This document shows, one piece after another, positions 10,795 to 22,868 of a stretch of 64,000 nucleotides of DNA (its first letter is position 1; the number at the start of each line of letters is the position of its first letter). This DNA comes from Zygnema cylindricum. Its lineage: Eukaryota > Streptophyta > Zygnematophyceae > Zygnematales > Zygnemataceae. The stretch lies in assembly GCA_037447655.1 (NCBI GenBank), contig JBBHKE010003364.1:62001-126000 (forward strand), written 5' to 3'. Under the pieces are notes generated by a model, which made no database searches, was not told where the DNA came from, and saw only the letters and a list, made by a program, of their open reading frames with translations. A program made the position numbers and the translations under genes.

Positions 10795-12551
10795 TGATTC
10801 GGAATCAAGGGATAGGGGAGAAGCCGAGTTTGTTCGAAAGAATCCACGAGAACCATCTATTCCGGCCTCAGATTTTGAGGGGGGGAGTAGAAGTAGCAAA
10901 AGACTGCAAGAAAAACAGATTAATAACAAGGTAACTAAACTATCTCATCAAGATGAACCTCAAAGCTATGGAAAGGCGATGACTTGTCCAGAAAAAACCA
11001 GTGGAAGACAGCCATCAATGAGGAGATGGCCTCAATTATGGCAGCCGATACTTGGGAGCTGGTGGATTGTCCACCTAACCGAAAATCTATCGGTTGTAAG
11101 TGGGTTTTCAAATTAAAACTAAACCCAGAAAACACAATCGAGCACTACAAGGCCCGATTAGTGGCAAAGGGATTTGCACAAAAAGAGGGAATTAACTACG
11201 AGGAAACCTTTGCCCCGGTGGTCAGATTTCCCTCCGTCCGCATACTTCTCAGCCTGGCAGTAGCAGAAGACATGGAAGTGCACCAGATGGACATCAAACC
11301 AGCCTTTTTGCATGGAGAATTGGAAGAGGAGATCTTCATGCGACAACCCGAAGTGTTTGTGGAGGAAGGAGAGGAGAGTAAGGTATGCCGGCTGATTAAA
11401 TCTCTTTATGGTTTGAAACAGGCGCCTCGACAGTGGAATAAGAAGCTTAATGAGTTTCTTACCGGTCTAGGATATATCGGGATCAGCTCACATCGCTCAA
11501 TCTATGTTTTCGAAGATGAGGAAGGTTTTATATTTATTGCAATTTATATTGATAATTTACTTGTTTTAAGTAAATCAATAGAAAAAATTAATAAACTGAA
11601 AACCGATCTTAAGGGGAGATTTGAAATGAATGATGTGGGGGAAGCAAAATATATTTTGGGAATTCAAGTAGAGAGAGACCAAAAAAGAAAAATTATAAGA
11701 TTGACTCAAAAGGAAGCAATAGGGAACATGCTTGAAAAAATTCAAATGGATAAAGCTAATAGTTGTACAACTCCAATGGAGTTGAAGAAGGGAAGTGAGG
11801 GGAGTGAGGAAGAAGGAGTCATAGTCTTAGACGAGGAATTATCTCCTGAAGAACAGAAGTTCATGCAGACTATTCGTTACAGACAAGTAGTGGGAAGTCT
11901 AATCTATTTTATGAATTGTACCCGACCGGATTTAGCTACAGCTGTAGGAGTGCTGAGTAGAAGTCTAAATGCTCCCACTAAGAGGGATTGGGAGGCAGCT
12001 AAGAGAGTCCTTAGATACTTGATAGGAACTAGGGATCTATGGTTGCATTTGGGTGGGGAGAATACTGACATCACTACTTGGAGTGATTCCAGTTATGGTA
12101 ATGCTCCGATGAGGAGATGCACTTCTGGATATGTATTATATGTGGGTGATAGGGCTTGCTGTTGGAGTAGCAAATAGCAAAAGGTTATTGCTCAGTCCAC
12201 CATGGAGGCTGAGTATATGGCTTCTTGTTTTGTTGTGAAAGAACTAATGGTGGTGAAGTCTCTTTTGCAAGAACTTGGGTTCATGAAGGTTGGAACTCAA
12301 AAAGTGTTTTGTGATAGCCAAGCTGCCATTGCAATTGCAGCTAATCCTAAACACCATTTCAAGGCTAAGCATATGGATATAAGGTTGAGCTTTGTGAGAG
12401 AAATGGTTGAGAACAAAATTGTGATTTTGGAGTATAAACCAAATGGGGAAATGGTGTCAGATATGATGACAATGCCAATCCCATCTCCTAAACTAAAATT
12501 TTGTAGGGAACAATGTAGGCTAAAAGAAAAATGACTAGAAAATAAGGGGAG
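10795..12551 (+). pseudogene. Ty1/copia RT-RNase H fragment (element V)
   Basis: A fragment of a sister element starting inside pol. A 397-codon open frame (10984-12177) carries [60 protein letters not shown], and at about 11545-11556 the catalytic box reads YIDN where YVDD or YIDD is expected. RNase H follows with TTWSDSSYGNAPMRRCTSG. A TAG at 12176-12178 interrupts it, and the same frame resumes with STMEAEYMAS to 12534. A purine tract (12539-12551) precedes its LTR. With one stop it is the best preserved pol in the window, but the changed second Asp would inactivate RT. Confidence 0.88.
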
Positions 12552-13500
12552 TGTTCAAATTTGAGTTCTATTATATTTTATAGGTCAAACTATACGAAAA
12601 TAAAATGTCTCATTTTGGCAGTCAGGCTCTGCCTTCCCTCTCACCCGCCCTCATACTTGTTGCACTCACAGAAGACCGGTGAGAGAGAGGTAGAACCATG
12701 GCTGCCTGAGTAGCCAAAAGAAGGTAGGGGAACAAGCTCTTAGCAAAAAGTTGACGAACCAACGATTTGATCCTGGTCCCTACAGACTACTAGATTAGCC
12801 GGCTGGCTTATCGGATAGTCTAGGTACTAGTACTACCATATATAAGGTTTGATAGCTACATCAATAGGAACTAGTGGATTAAGCCGATTTACTGGGGTGT
12901 ACAATTGTAACATAGATTCAAGTAGGAACTTGTTGTCACACGGATACCGGTACAAACCGCACGAAATTCAATGGTGTGGACACTAAATTTCAACAGCACA
13001 AAACAAAAGTCGGTTAGCATCTAACGGCATGCATTCGAGCTGGAATTGCGGAATGGTTGCTTTGGCTGTTTGAGGTCATCACGTCACCAGATGCCACGTG
13101 GCGCCCTATCAGTCGTTTATAGAATTTACAAGAAACTAGAAGACGAGTCCAGAGGTGGCCGACATCCCCTCCATGGCCATGTCGTACAGTGGTTGTACAG
13201 AAAGTACATCGGCAATGGAACCTTTCTGTACTGTACGGTCTTTTGATTGGGTCCGTACATCACTACTAAAGGGTTCAGAGTGGGGTTTGGGACTTCGAGT
13301 TTTGATAGGAAGCAACCTCTCTCCCAGTATGCTTGTGTAAATATAGGCATTTTTGCCACTTGATAATTAATCGCCTGGTTTGGCGTTTTGAGCAATTGTT
13401 ATTGCATGCGCTCAAGAGAGTCCAGCCTTCATAGGGGTGAAGGCAGCTAGAGTCATTGCCTGCCAAGGTGGTAGTTGTTCTAAGAGGAACTATGTGTCAT
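12552..13500 (+). mobile_element. 3' LTR of element V
   Basis: Starts TGTTCAAATTTGAG after the polypurine tract and keeps the general LTR plan: the decayed T-arm-like hairpin near 12752, the CATGTCGTACAGTGG block near 13176, a TGTACGG promoter region and a pyrimidine run. It is strongly diverged from Z's LTR. The right end is uncertain, because an oppositely oriented LTR fragment follows. Confidence 0.6.
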
Positions 13501-13504
13501 TTCT

Positions 13505-13871
13505 TGTGAACCTAGTTAATCGATTTAGTCTACCAATATCTCTTTAAATAGCTATCGAACCTTATATATCCTAGCACAAGTCCGAGACTATACGATAAGG
13601 CTGCCGGCTATGCCGGCTAACCGTAGTGACGAGGATCAGGTCCTAGCAGGTCCGCATTATTTTTGGTACATTCTACTTAGACTCTCTATTGTCTTCTCTG
13701 ACTGCTCAGACAGCCATGGATCTATCTCTCTCTGTGTGTGGTCATCACTGACTACGTAAAGTGTGGGGACTATAGAGAGAGGTTAGAGCCAAGCTGCTTT
13801 TAGCGGTTAAAACGTTTTTATTTTCCTAAAATGACCTAGAAAATACACCAAAGAAAACATATATTTCAACA
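13505..13871 (-). mobile_element. Partial copia LTR in inverted orientation (copy U)
   Basis: On the minus strand it starts TGTTGAAATAT at 13871 and matches the first third of the family LTR, including the reverse complement of CTTTAAATAGCTATCG (compare about 1040-1060). The other two thirds are missing. It forms an inverted pair with LTR V. Confidence 0.6.
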
Positions 13872-15118
13872 ATTTCTTTTGAGAAGACTCCATCCGAGAT
13901 AAGCGAGAGGGAAAAGCTGGCAACATTGTGAATATTTATATTGAGCAACGGTAAACATACAAATAAATTAGGGATTGAATTAATGATACTAACTTTAACC
14001 CCAAGGTGATACATCAAAGTGATTTATCCCATTTGTGATGTGTTTCTCCAAACAATATTTACGTAATGTCGCTTGACGGTCTGAACTGCTTGACTAGGCT
14101 GTTAACTTGGGGATGATCGTGGTTCGTTCGACTATGGCTAATGAGAGTGTAGTTCTACATTTATTGTTATTCCCCTTAGAATTCCTTTCTTTGATTTGTG
14201 TGAGGACCTGTATTGGGCGAATCCGCTATTGTGAGGGACAAAAAGGTTGAGTTGAGGGGTATGGGTAGTCCTTTGACGAGCCTTTCGGCCACCTTACACC
14301 GTCTACATGCACCAATTGCCCTTTAGCGAGGGCAATCTGCGACCCTTTTTCACTGAAGCACCGTGCAAAGAAAACGAGTCTTCGAAAACTTCCACCAACA
14401 GACCCGTCCACATCCATGATCTATGTGGTTGTGGACCCTCGCTTGTCCGCGTTGTGGGTAGACTACTACTGTGGGTTTACTCTCTTTTTAGGTGGTCCCC
14501 TTTAGAACTTTGGATATTTGTTTTTTCAGTGTTGTTTTGTATGTTTGAATATTTTATACATAACTTACATTCTTGTGACTTCTGTAGTGTTGTGAAGTTT
14601 TTCAGTTTTGCCCCTTTTGTACTAGGATGGTTTACCATGACAAGTTTTGGTGGAAAGACTTCCACTTGACCTAGTCATAAGTATAACAACTAGTGTTGTC
14701 ATATACACAATTATAATAACTTCTTGATGTCATTTCAACTTGAAAACAAAAGTTATCCCGTACTTTTAGGCGTTAATTTTACTAATATTGAATTACCAAA
14801 GCCTCCCAAAAGAGCGAAGCCTAAAAATCATAAACATTAGTTCCTATCGTTATTTGACTATGTAACGAGATACCACCTTTTTATATAGGCTTATACGTTT
14901 TTGTATGTTATACACACGTTTATACACTGGCAATTAAAAAATAACATGTTAAGTTTTCTGGTTTTTTTGTTTCCTAAGAGTTTGTTTATACTTTGAATGA
15001 TTTTTTTTGTTGTAGTTAAAATTCTTAAACGCTTTAAACTACGTTTTTTCCGGTTGTAAAATTGATTAAAGAGAAAGCTGTACGTTTAAAGGGGCTTCCG
15101 GCGAAAATTCCAGTACAG
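13872..15118. other. Intergenic, no gene recognised
   Basis: AT-rich sequence with only short open frames, including one of 120 codons at 14307-14669. None has a recognisable domain, conserved motif or convincing splice sites. I see no tRNA or clear transposon ends here. Confidence 0.5.
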
Positions 15119-15120
15119 TA

Positions 15121-15317
15121 CAACCGTGAATCGTAATTAGCGTTAATGTTTTTTTTTCTCTTAAAACATCTTTTCTCCGTACACACATGTCGGATTGTGG
15201 ATCTGACGGTTGCGATGGCGGTATTAAATTGAAAATTGGACAAATGTGAACTGGGAAAATATGTTTTCAGTGGCGAAAAAATTATCTACTCTAGTTAGTA
15301 ATTACGATTCACGGTTG
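15121..15317. mobile_element. TA-flanked MITE, copy M1
   Basis: Terminal inverted repeats begin CAACCGTGAATCGTAATTA at 15121 and end with the near reverse complement at 15317. The left flank is TA (15119-15120); the right flank is TG, a decayed TA. Length is 197 bp. It shares TIR and subterminal sequence (TTTCTCCGTACACAC) with copy M2. TA flanks suggest Tc1/mariner-type (Stowaway-like) mobilisation. No coding capacity. Confidence 0.75.
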
Positions 15318-15415
15318 TGGGGTAGCGCAATATGAACTTTCAAGTTTCGGGATGTTTCTGGGAAAAAACGACGACCGCGGGTATTGCGGCGACAGAAGGG
15401 GAAGAGGGGGAGACT

Positions 15416-15490
15416 ATTGCGGCTGGGAAAAAATGACGTTTGCGGCTGGGAAAAAATGACGTTTGCGGCTGGAAGATTATGACGTTTGCT
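15416..15490. repeat. 23-bp tandem repeat with TGACGT cores
   Basis: About three head-to-tail units of TTTGCGGCTGGGAAAAAATG plus ACG; the last unit has substitutions. Each unit contains TGACG(T), the core bound by plant bZIP (TGA/CRE-type) factors. It is 2.5 kb upstream of the sulfate transporter start, so regulatory meaning is only a possibility. Confidence 0.65.
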
Positions 15491-15835
15491 GATGGGATGG
15501 AATTGATTGCCATTGGCCGATTTCTACGGCAAACAACTGGCGATCGTGGATTTGTCAAGTGAAAGTCAACGACCGTCAACTTGGGGGGGAGAGACTTGAT
15601 ACGTACGGATGTCGAAAATTCTGACGGTCGCTGGCAAAAAACACAAAAGGAGTGGATATTGTATAGCCGCCTATATACTCTTTAATATAAAAAGAATTGT
15701 GCACCAAGCCGATAACGCCGCTAATAAGACAAAGCAAAAATGAGTATTTTTGATTCCCTCGTTTTGCCGTCGACGTTCCTGTACCTTTGACGGCGGCACT
15801 CCAACGTCGTCGGCTCTCGGGACAAAAAAACATCT

Positions 15836-16612
15836 CACGAGATTCAGCCAACAAGTGGTGAAACTTCGCCAGTGCTCATTGGGCGACAGCTGATTCACGC
15901 GAGAAGTAAACACTAAATAGACACAGCCTGGACACACGCGGGATATGATATATAAGCCAATAACAGTGAGCCATTCGGACATACGCCCGCAGTGTATAGC
16001 ATTGCGCCGACAACACCCGGGATGAAAATGAAAGGAAAGAGCGGCTGCAGGATACGAAATTTGCACTCACGCTAACAATATAATCGGACGGTCAGGATTC
16101 TTATCTGCGGGATACGAAATATGTGCTCACGCTAACAAGAACATCGGACGGTCGGGAAGATGTATCTCACAAGATTCAGCCAACAAGAGTGAAACCCTGC
16201 CAGTGCTGGTGACACTCCGGGGATGATATGCCACATCGGGCAACAGCTGAGTCACGCGGGAAGTAGACACTAAATACTGAAATAGACACACCCTGGACGC
16301 GGGATGATGTTTTGAACCAATAACAGTGAGCCATTCAGACATACGCCCGCAGTGTATAGCATTGCGCCGACAACACCCGGGATGAAAATGAAAGGAAAGA
16401 GCGGCTGCGGGATACGAAATATGTACTCACGCTAACGAGAGCATCGGACGGTCAGGATTATTATCTGTGGGAAACGAAATATGTACTCACTACTCGCTCT
16501 AACAAGAGCATCGGACGGTCAGGATTATTATTATCTGGGGGAAACGAAATATGGACTCATGACTCACGCTAACAAGAGCATCGGACGGTCAGGATGCTAA
16601 TCTGCAGAATTA
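15836..16612. repeat. Complex tandem duplication
   Basis: A block of roughly 200-300 bp at 15836-16060 is repeated at 16165-16415: both copies have GATTCAGCCAACAAG, CAATAACAGTGAGCCATTC and CAACACCCGGGATGAAAATG. Each is followed by shorter units of about 65 bp built on ATCGGACGGTCAGGA, which occurs at least five times between 16080 and 16600. No coding sequence. It lies upstream of the sulfate transporter. Confidence 0.75.
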
Positions 16613-17990
16613 GGATGTCAATGGATTTTGGCGCCGAGTCGCCACCGCCTGAATTTGACATGTACCTGATCCACAGGTGCCACGTCCTTCCCTCGGAGCA
16701 AAAAAAATGTTAGTGTTTTGGAAGTTCATTGCATGTAGGCAGAAATTTCACAGGAAAGTGATTAGCTACAGTAGCGACAGGTAATCAGATGCAGCCTCCC
16801 AACAGCTTCGGTACCTGACACGTACGGCTCTATTGAATCTTTTTCTTTGTCCGAGCTGTACTTTCATACTGGGCAGTTTTGAGGTTGTCATTTATATTGG
16901 GCAGCCATCAAATTCCTTATCCACCAATAAGGACTATCTTTTATGACAACTAATTTGATAGTCCACGTTTATTTTTCTTTTTTCTTCTGTGATTCGGTCA
17001 GTTGAGGACTTTTAGGTCATCGACGACTGGTGTCACAGACATTGTTAGGCTCCCTAAACTCTGGTACGACAAATAACTTTATCCCCGATCACTTTTTCCG
17101 TACGCTTTCTCAACTTTGCGGCAGTACGGAAAAGATGTCTGGCAAGCGTCTTTTTTGAAGTAGAAAAGGAGGAAACGAAATGTGACATTCAACTTGCCGT
17201 GCCACTTGTTAATGGTATTGCAGTCCTAAAGTCAGCAGTAATCCTTTCCTCTATCCGTTTGCCCTCAATCTGCAGGGACTCAGATTTTATATTGTTGCTA
17301 GGTCTACCGACCAATTGCAGACTTGTAGTCCTGAAGGATTCTGGTGGTAAATTTTTCTCCCAGTCTGTAGTTCCTGCTTTCTTTGTCGCTATTGGTGTCC
17401 TCTTTTATTTTCTTGTGATTTGTAGTCCGTGAGTTCTCGCTTTGTAGTAACGCTGCCGGTCCTATAGATGCAGTATCTCTTACTGTTGGTTAGCTTTTAC
17501 AGTTTTTGTACGTACTTTTGGTTTTGCAATTGTAGCCTTTAATGGTAGTAAACAATTTTCCATTTCAATCAAGTTTTGTACTTTGATGGTTTAACCATCG
17601 CGTTTTTCATAATAAAATCTTCCATGATACAGATGCTGTGTAGTTGCAGCTGGCAGTGACCTCACTTCCTGGAGTGACGTCACTGCCTGCAGTGATTTGG
17701 CTGCCTGCAGTGATGTAACTTGGCTTTGGATGTTTCTAATATTTACATGCTCGTTTTCTTCTCTCCTGTAGCTTTGCCGCCTTGTAGGTTCTAGAGCACA
17801 ATCGACCGGGTCCGGGCTATGCTTTGGTCTATAGCTGCATGGAATTGATGATTATTTTTTAATGAAGTTGGCAATTTACGTTTTATGATTGTTTTGTCTT
17901 TGCCATTCATAAGGTGCCGACCACTGAGAATTCCAATTTTTCTTCGGAACTGACTTTATTCCCCCGCCTCTTATCGTCCTGCAGGCAGTC
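16613..17990 (+). promoter_or_regulatory. Upstream region and 5' leader of the sulfate transporter
   Basis: No open frame of interest. A T-rich stretch ends TCGTCCTGCAG at 17984, six bases before the ATG. This has the form of a 3' splice site, so the gene probably has an intron in its 5' untranslated region. A palindromic bZIP-type site lies at 17673-17684. The transcription start cannot be placed. Confidence 0.4.
17673..17684. promoter_or_regulatory. Palindromic TGACGTCA (CRE/C-box) site
   Basis: AGTGACGTCACT is a perfect 12-bp palindrome about 310 bases before the sulfate transporter start codon. TGACGTCA is the classic bZIP dimer site. It sits in a small repeat in which TGCCTGCAGTGAT occurs twice just downstream. 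Binding is inferred from the motif only. Confidence 0.4.
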
Positions 17991-20900
17991 ATGGGCTCCG
18001 AGTATTTGGCTAGCAATGATATGACCAATCCTCTCATTACCAAAGTTCCGTTGCCTCCGATGAAAGTCTCTGATGAGTTATTAGATGCAGTGAAGCCAAT
18101 TAAGGATTTAATTGTGGAAGATGACGACCCTTTTAGAAATTATAGGGGAAAGTCCCCTCTCGGAAAGATCAAAATTGCTCTGTTTGCAATATTCCCCATT
18201 TTAGGAACACTTGCCACATATAATCCTGGATGGATCGTAGGAGACGTCATTGCAGGATGTACTATTGCAAGTCTTGCAGTACCACAGGTGAGTGTTTGTT
18301 AAACATTTGTAGTGACTTTTGCATTCTTTAAAGTTTTCCTGCTTTCACTACCGTGTGGCTTGCATTAGAAGTCGAAGTAGCGAGAGAAGCTATAGTTTAC
18401 ATGTATTTTAGTCGCTTAGTGTCACAATTGGCGGATGCTTGTAGACTACGCTGCTTTTGGTAATAGTTTCAATTGCTGAAATGGTTTTCGCTGAAATTTT
18501 TCCCTTCTCTTTTGCAGGATTTGGCCTACGCAAAGCTCGCTCAAATGCCCCCTGTGAACGGACTATGTGAGTTTTTTTTCGCTTCAGCTGTTTATCAGTC
18601 CTGTCGACAGATAGTGTATCTGGATGCGCTTGTGAAATAACTGGGTTTTTGTTATTGACGAGAATTAGAGTATAACAACTGAAAACTGATGGTTGAATGA
18701 TCGTTTTGCAGATTCAAGTTTTTCACCTCCATTAATCTATGCTCTTCTAGGATCCTCAAGACATATTGCAGTTGGACCAGTCTCTGTTGTGTCGTCTTTA
18801 ATTGGAAATTTGGCAACTGAATATCAGAACTCTACAGTTTCGGACCCATCAGGAAAGAAAGACGCGAAGACAGGAAAGACCTTGAAGATTCCCAATGAAG
18901 ACTATGTAGATTTAGTCATTACTGCAACATTTTTTGCTGGTATAATCCAGTTCGGTATGGGTTTCTTCAGGTACTTCCCTTTCTATTCTCCAGAGTGCCT
19001 GCAGCTCGCAGTTCTCAGCTGTCTTCTTTCATTTGTTGCTGGTTTCTGCAGCTGGGAGTTTATTATTTGGTCTCCCGGAAGACCACTGAAGTTGATGTCA
19101 CGGTTCACCGGCTCATATTAATTTGTGGTCTTTGTTGCATGCTTTCTTGCAGATTGGGTTTTATTGTTGACTTCCTTAGCCATGCGGCTGTTGTGGGTTT
19201 TATGGCCGGAGCTGCAATCACGATTGCTTTAGGTCAACTAAAAGGATTTTTTGGATATACAGATTTTACGACAAAAACCGACATTGTTCACATTTTTAAG
19301 TCTCTTCATGAATACAATGATCAGGTACACTACGGATGGGGTTTGGCTACTATTGGCCTGCTCGCTTGAATAGGGTTTTTGGAATATATGCTATAGTTTT
19401 TTGATAGCGGTATGAATTATTTCTCACAAGATTTCTGTTCCACGTGTGCAGTTTCACTGGCGCACTTTTTTAATTGGTATCTCCTTCCTCGTTTACCTTC
19501 TCATCCTAAAGTACACTGTAAGTTGTCCATTTCAACCCCTGTCCCGGTAGATTGAGTTATCAAAGCTCGGATTTTTAATTAGGAGGAATGGATACCTGAC
19601 ATGATTATTGAAAACTGTTTGAATGCAGTCACAATACTTTAAGAAGAACAGGCCTCTATTTTTCATCAACGCCTTGGCACCTCTTACATGTGTGGTGATT
19701 GCAACAGCTTGTGTTTATGGGACTCGAGCTGATAAGCATGGAGTGAAAACGGTATGTTCATTACTTCCTACTCATGATGCAGGCGCATCTTGCATTTTCA
19801 AATATCTTTATGAACGGTCAAGCGTGATTTTTTTTTTGGTTTGAACGGTACATAGTCTTTATTATATATGCATTCTTGCAAACCTTTGCTGATAAATTAC
19901 TTTCATGAAATTGTCAGGTTGGGCACATTAAAAAAGGAGTGAACCCTCCTTCCCTTCACCGAATACGTTTTGATGATTATTTTTCGAAGGGTATTAAGCA
20001 AGGGAACTTTGGGACTGATGGTTTGAAAGTCGGGCTCATTGCTGGTCTCGTGGCTCTGACTGTAAGTTCTTACGCTTGGCCTCTATTATTTTGTCGTCCA
20101 ATTTTGCCTACTTATTTGCTACATCAGATGTCTTGGAGGAGAATTGGTAGTTACACAAAGCTAAAGCAGGAATATTGGGTTATGATCGCAGGAAGCCATT
20201 GCAATTGGCCGAACTTTCGCAGCCAGAGATGGCTACCATATTGATGGAAGCCAGGAGGTGTGTATTCTATCACCTTACGGATTTTGTTTAATTTGGCCAC
20301 ATTTTGTCCCGTGTTATATCTCTTACTTTCCTCGTTGCTTGAAATTCTGACTGTTAAAGGGCATTTTCTTTTTGCAGATGGTGGCGTTTGGAGCCTCAAA
20401 CATTGTGGGCTCTTTGTCCTCTTGTTATGTCGTCACAGGTCAGTTGTAACTTCTTGGTTCTGTCTTTGCTTTTCTTTTAATCATTTCTAGTAGTCTGCTC
20501 TTATCCACTTCTAACTGGGAGGACGAAATTTGGTATCGCAGGTTCTTTCTCCCGTTCTGCGGTCAATTACTTTGCTGGAGCAAAAACCGTTATGAGTAAT
20601 GTTGTGATGGCAATAGTTGTGCTTATCACTCTTCTGCTTATCACACCTCTCTTCAAATATTTACCAAATGTGAGTATGTTTCGCAATTCACTTTGTAATT
20701 ACAGTTGTAAAGAGAAAGTTGCTAAATGTCTTCACTGTCATTCCTCATTTTTCTAACACTCACGAAGTGGCTCTATTGCAGGCTGTTCTCTCTTCAATCA
20801 TCATTTGTGCTCTTTCTGGCCTGGTACGATTTTTCTATCTTGAAAGAGTTTTGTATTGGTCATACCTGTTTTTGCAATCTGATTTTCCAGTTCCCATCTA

Positions 20901-21952
20901 AAACCACGAAGTGTAAAATGCCATGTAGTCTTTTGGTTTTGCAGGTAGACGTTTCAGGAGCATGGCAGGTGTGGAAGACGGATAAATTTGATTTCATTGT
21001 CTTGTTGGGAGCATTTTTCGGAGTACTGTTTGTTTCCGTGGAGATTGGTCTTCTCATTGCCGTCGTTATTTCCTTCATCCGTGTAGTTCTTCAAGTGGCC
21101 CGGCCCCACACAGCTATTTTAGGTCGTGTCGCGAATTCAAATGTCTATCGCAGTGTACTTCAGTATCCGCAAGCAGAAACTGTTGACGGAATTCTGGTGT
21201 TGAGAGTGGACTTGACGATCTATTTCGCAAATGCAAATTATTTGAGGGAAAAGGTGGAAAGACTTGCACTTCATTATGAAAAGGAAAACAAACTCGGGGT
21301 GCCCCTTCAGGTGAGAAATTACATGTGATTCTTGTCTTTTCAAAATGTTGTCTTTTTGTAATGGTTTATTTTTCCTGAATGTGTCATTTCTATACTTGCG
21401 AAGGTATCTATACGTGCAGATTTTTGTTAACATGTCAGGATAGTGTTAGGGTTTAGGTTTTTACTGTTTACAACGCTCCTGTACTAGGTTATAATTTTTT
21501 ATTGTTTTTTCTCTCAACAGTACGTCATTCTTGAGTTAACTCCTGTTGCGGATATCGACTCTACTGGTGTTCATGCTTTGGAGGAGCTATACCGCGCTTT
21601 GAAGAAGAACAATGTTCAAGTATGTGATTTTAAAAGACCCTTATGACTTCAAGATTACATATTTACCATATTTGGTTGTTAGGGCTGTTAGTTTTGTTTC
21701 TTATTGGTGTGTGCAAGTTTTCTGCTTCTCGCATTTTCGAGTCTGACAATCTTTTCTCTTTCCTCTCTTTCCTTTTTTTGTCTATTTTGGCAGCTTGCGG
21801 TGTCCAATCCTTCGAAGCAGGTTTTGGTGAAATTCCAGAGGTCAGGGTTTGCTAAGGAGTTGTCAGAAAGCTGGCTGTTCCTTTCGGTTAATGAGGGAGT
21901 GAAAACATGCACATCCCTCTTAAGAAAAGGCTCTATTGCTGACTCTGTGTAA
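17991..21952 (+). CDS. SULTR: Plant sulfate transporter (SULTR1-3 type, SLC26 family)
   Basis: Fourteen coding exons join without a frame break to 676 aa: 17991-18287, 18518-18566, 18712-18970, 19153-19324, 19452-19517, 19629-19751, 19918-20061, 20192-20257, 20378-20438, 20542-20669, 20782-20823, 20945-21310, 21521-21619, 21794-21952; every intron is GT-AG. The family is a proton-coupled sulfate symporter, usually at the plasma membrane. The N-terminal 80 residues are hydrophilic. The membrane domain carries VPQDLAYAKLAQMPPVNGLY, GFIVDFLSHAAVVGFMAGAA, EAIAIGRTFAARDGY and GSFSRSAVNYFAGAKT. A STAS domain fills about residues 549-665, with DIDSTGVHAL at 602-611; Arabidopsis SULTR1;2 has DIDTSG there, so the Thr of that motif is Ser here. 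The hydrophilic loop around KKDAKTGKTLK is long. The length is typical, and the ATG is the first in a good context after a likely leader splice site. Which SULTR subgroup it belongs to needs a tree. Confidence 0.93.
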
Positions 21953-22378
21953 ATGAAATTCCGGTTAGGGCAAAAAGGATTAGGGATGAATTGTGACTAG
22001 ACTTGTTTGGGAGGGAAATTGTATTGTATTATTAATTTTTGAGGTAAATGAGTGGAGAGGGGAGTTATGAATTGAAGGAATGTGTTGCTGTGTTCCACAG
22101 CGATACTGCTGTAACAATTAGGGGGAATAATGAATAGCTATGAGGCAGTAGGCAACTTTTGTACCACAAGATGGTACATTCTGTACTGTTTTTTTGTACC
22201 CTTCTGATATATAAAGTTACTACTGCCGGTGTAACTCTAAACCTGTCGGTGTTGCCTTGTGTTTTGTCAATTTATTTGTGTCGGTGAACTGTTTTTAAGA
22301 CTGTTATTTGTATATTATTTCTGAACAGCTACAGTTATTTTATTTCTGCGCTTGTCCAATTTTTCTGTAAGCTTGTAA

Positions 22379-22590
22379 CCTTTTCATCGGAATTGCCACA
22401 TAATTTCTGTTTTAAAGACCGAAAACCCTCATCCTTGTCTCAGAGCTGAAGGAGACAATGTGATTTGGTTATTCTCCACTGTCTCGCACCTTTTCATCGG
22501 AATTGCCACATAATTTCTGTTTTAAAGACCGAAAACCCTCATCCTTGTCTCAGAGCTGAAGGAGACAATTGGTTATTCTCCACTGTCTCC
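22379..22590. repeat. 110-bp tandem direct duplication
   Basis: Two nearly identical head-to-tail copies begin CCTTTTCATCGGAATTGCC at 22379 and 22489. The second lacks a 7-base segment after GGAGACAAT. It lies 400-600 bases downstream of the sulfate transporter stop. The near identity points to a recent duplication. Confidence 0.85.
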
Positions 22591-22820
22591 CATTCTCTCT
22601 CTAACGTCAACTCTTCTCCTCAAATTTGACTGTTCTCTTGCCCTTCCACCTTGTCATGGATGTCTTTGTTCTATACTTCTAATTTTTACCCCTTTTGTGA
22701 GATACGTGCATGTCTGGCCTCACTTCCCTCTTCTTCCACTTCTTCCTCCCCTTACCTCCATTCCCCTCTCCTTCTCCTCCTCTCCCTCCCTGTTAAGATT
22801 CCTAGAATCGGGGGATAGAA

Positions 22821-22864
22821 TGGACGATCCCAATAAAGGGATTGGACGATCCCAATAAAGGGAT
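22821..22864. repeat. 22-bp exact direct repeat, two units
   Basis: Two exact adjacent units starting TGGACGATCCCAATAAAGGG, directly next to the tRNA-like sequence at 22869-22939. Confidence 0.8.
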
Positions 22865-22868
22865 TGAT

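Noticed and set aside
14307-14669. 120-codon frame with hydrophobic C-terminal half
   Set aside because: No homology signal, no codon or splice support; AT-rich chance frames of this size are expected in 64 kb.
15671-16342. Overlapping minus-strand frames up to 131 codons
   Set aside because: They fall in the tandem duplication. The same peptide words appear in two copies because the DNA is repeated, and no domain is visible.
20726-21328. Single 200-codon frame as an alternative transporter exon
   Set aside because: It is the real exon 12 extended leftwards through an intron that has clear GT and AG borders (20824-20944).
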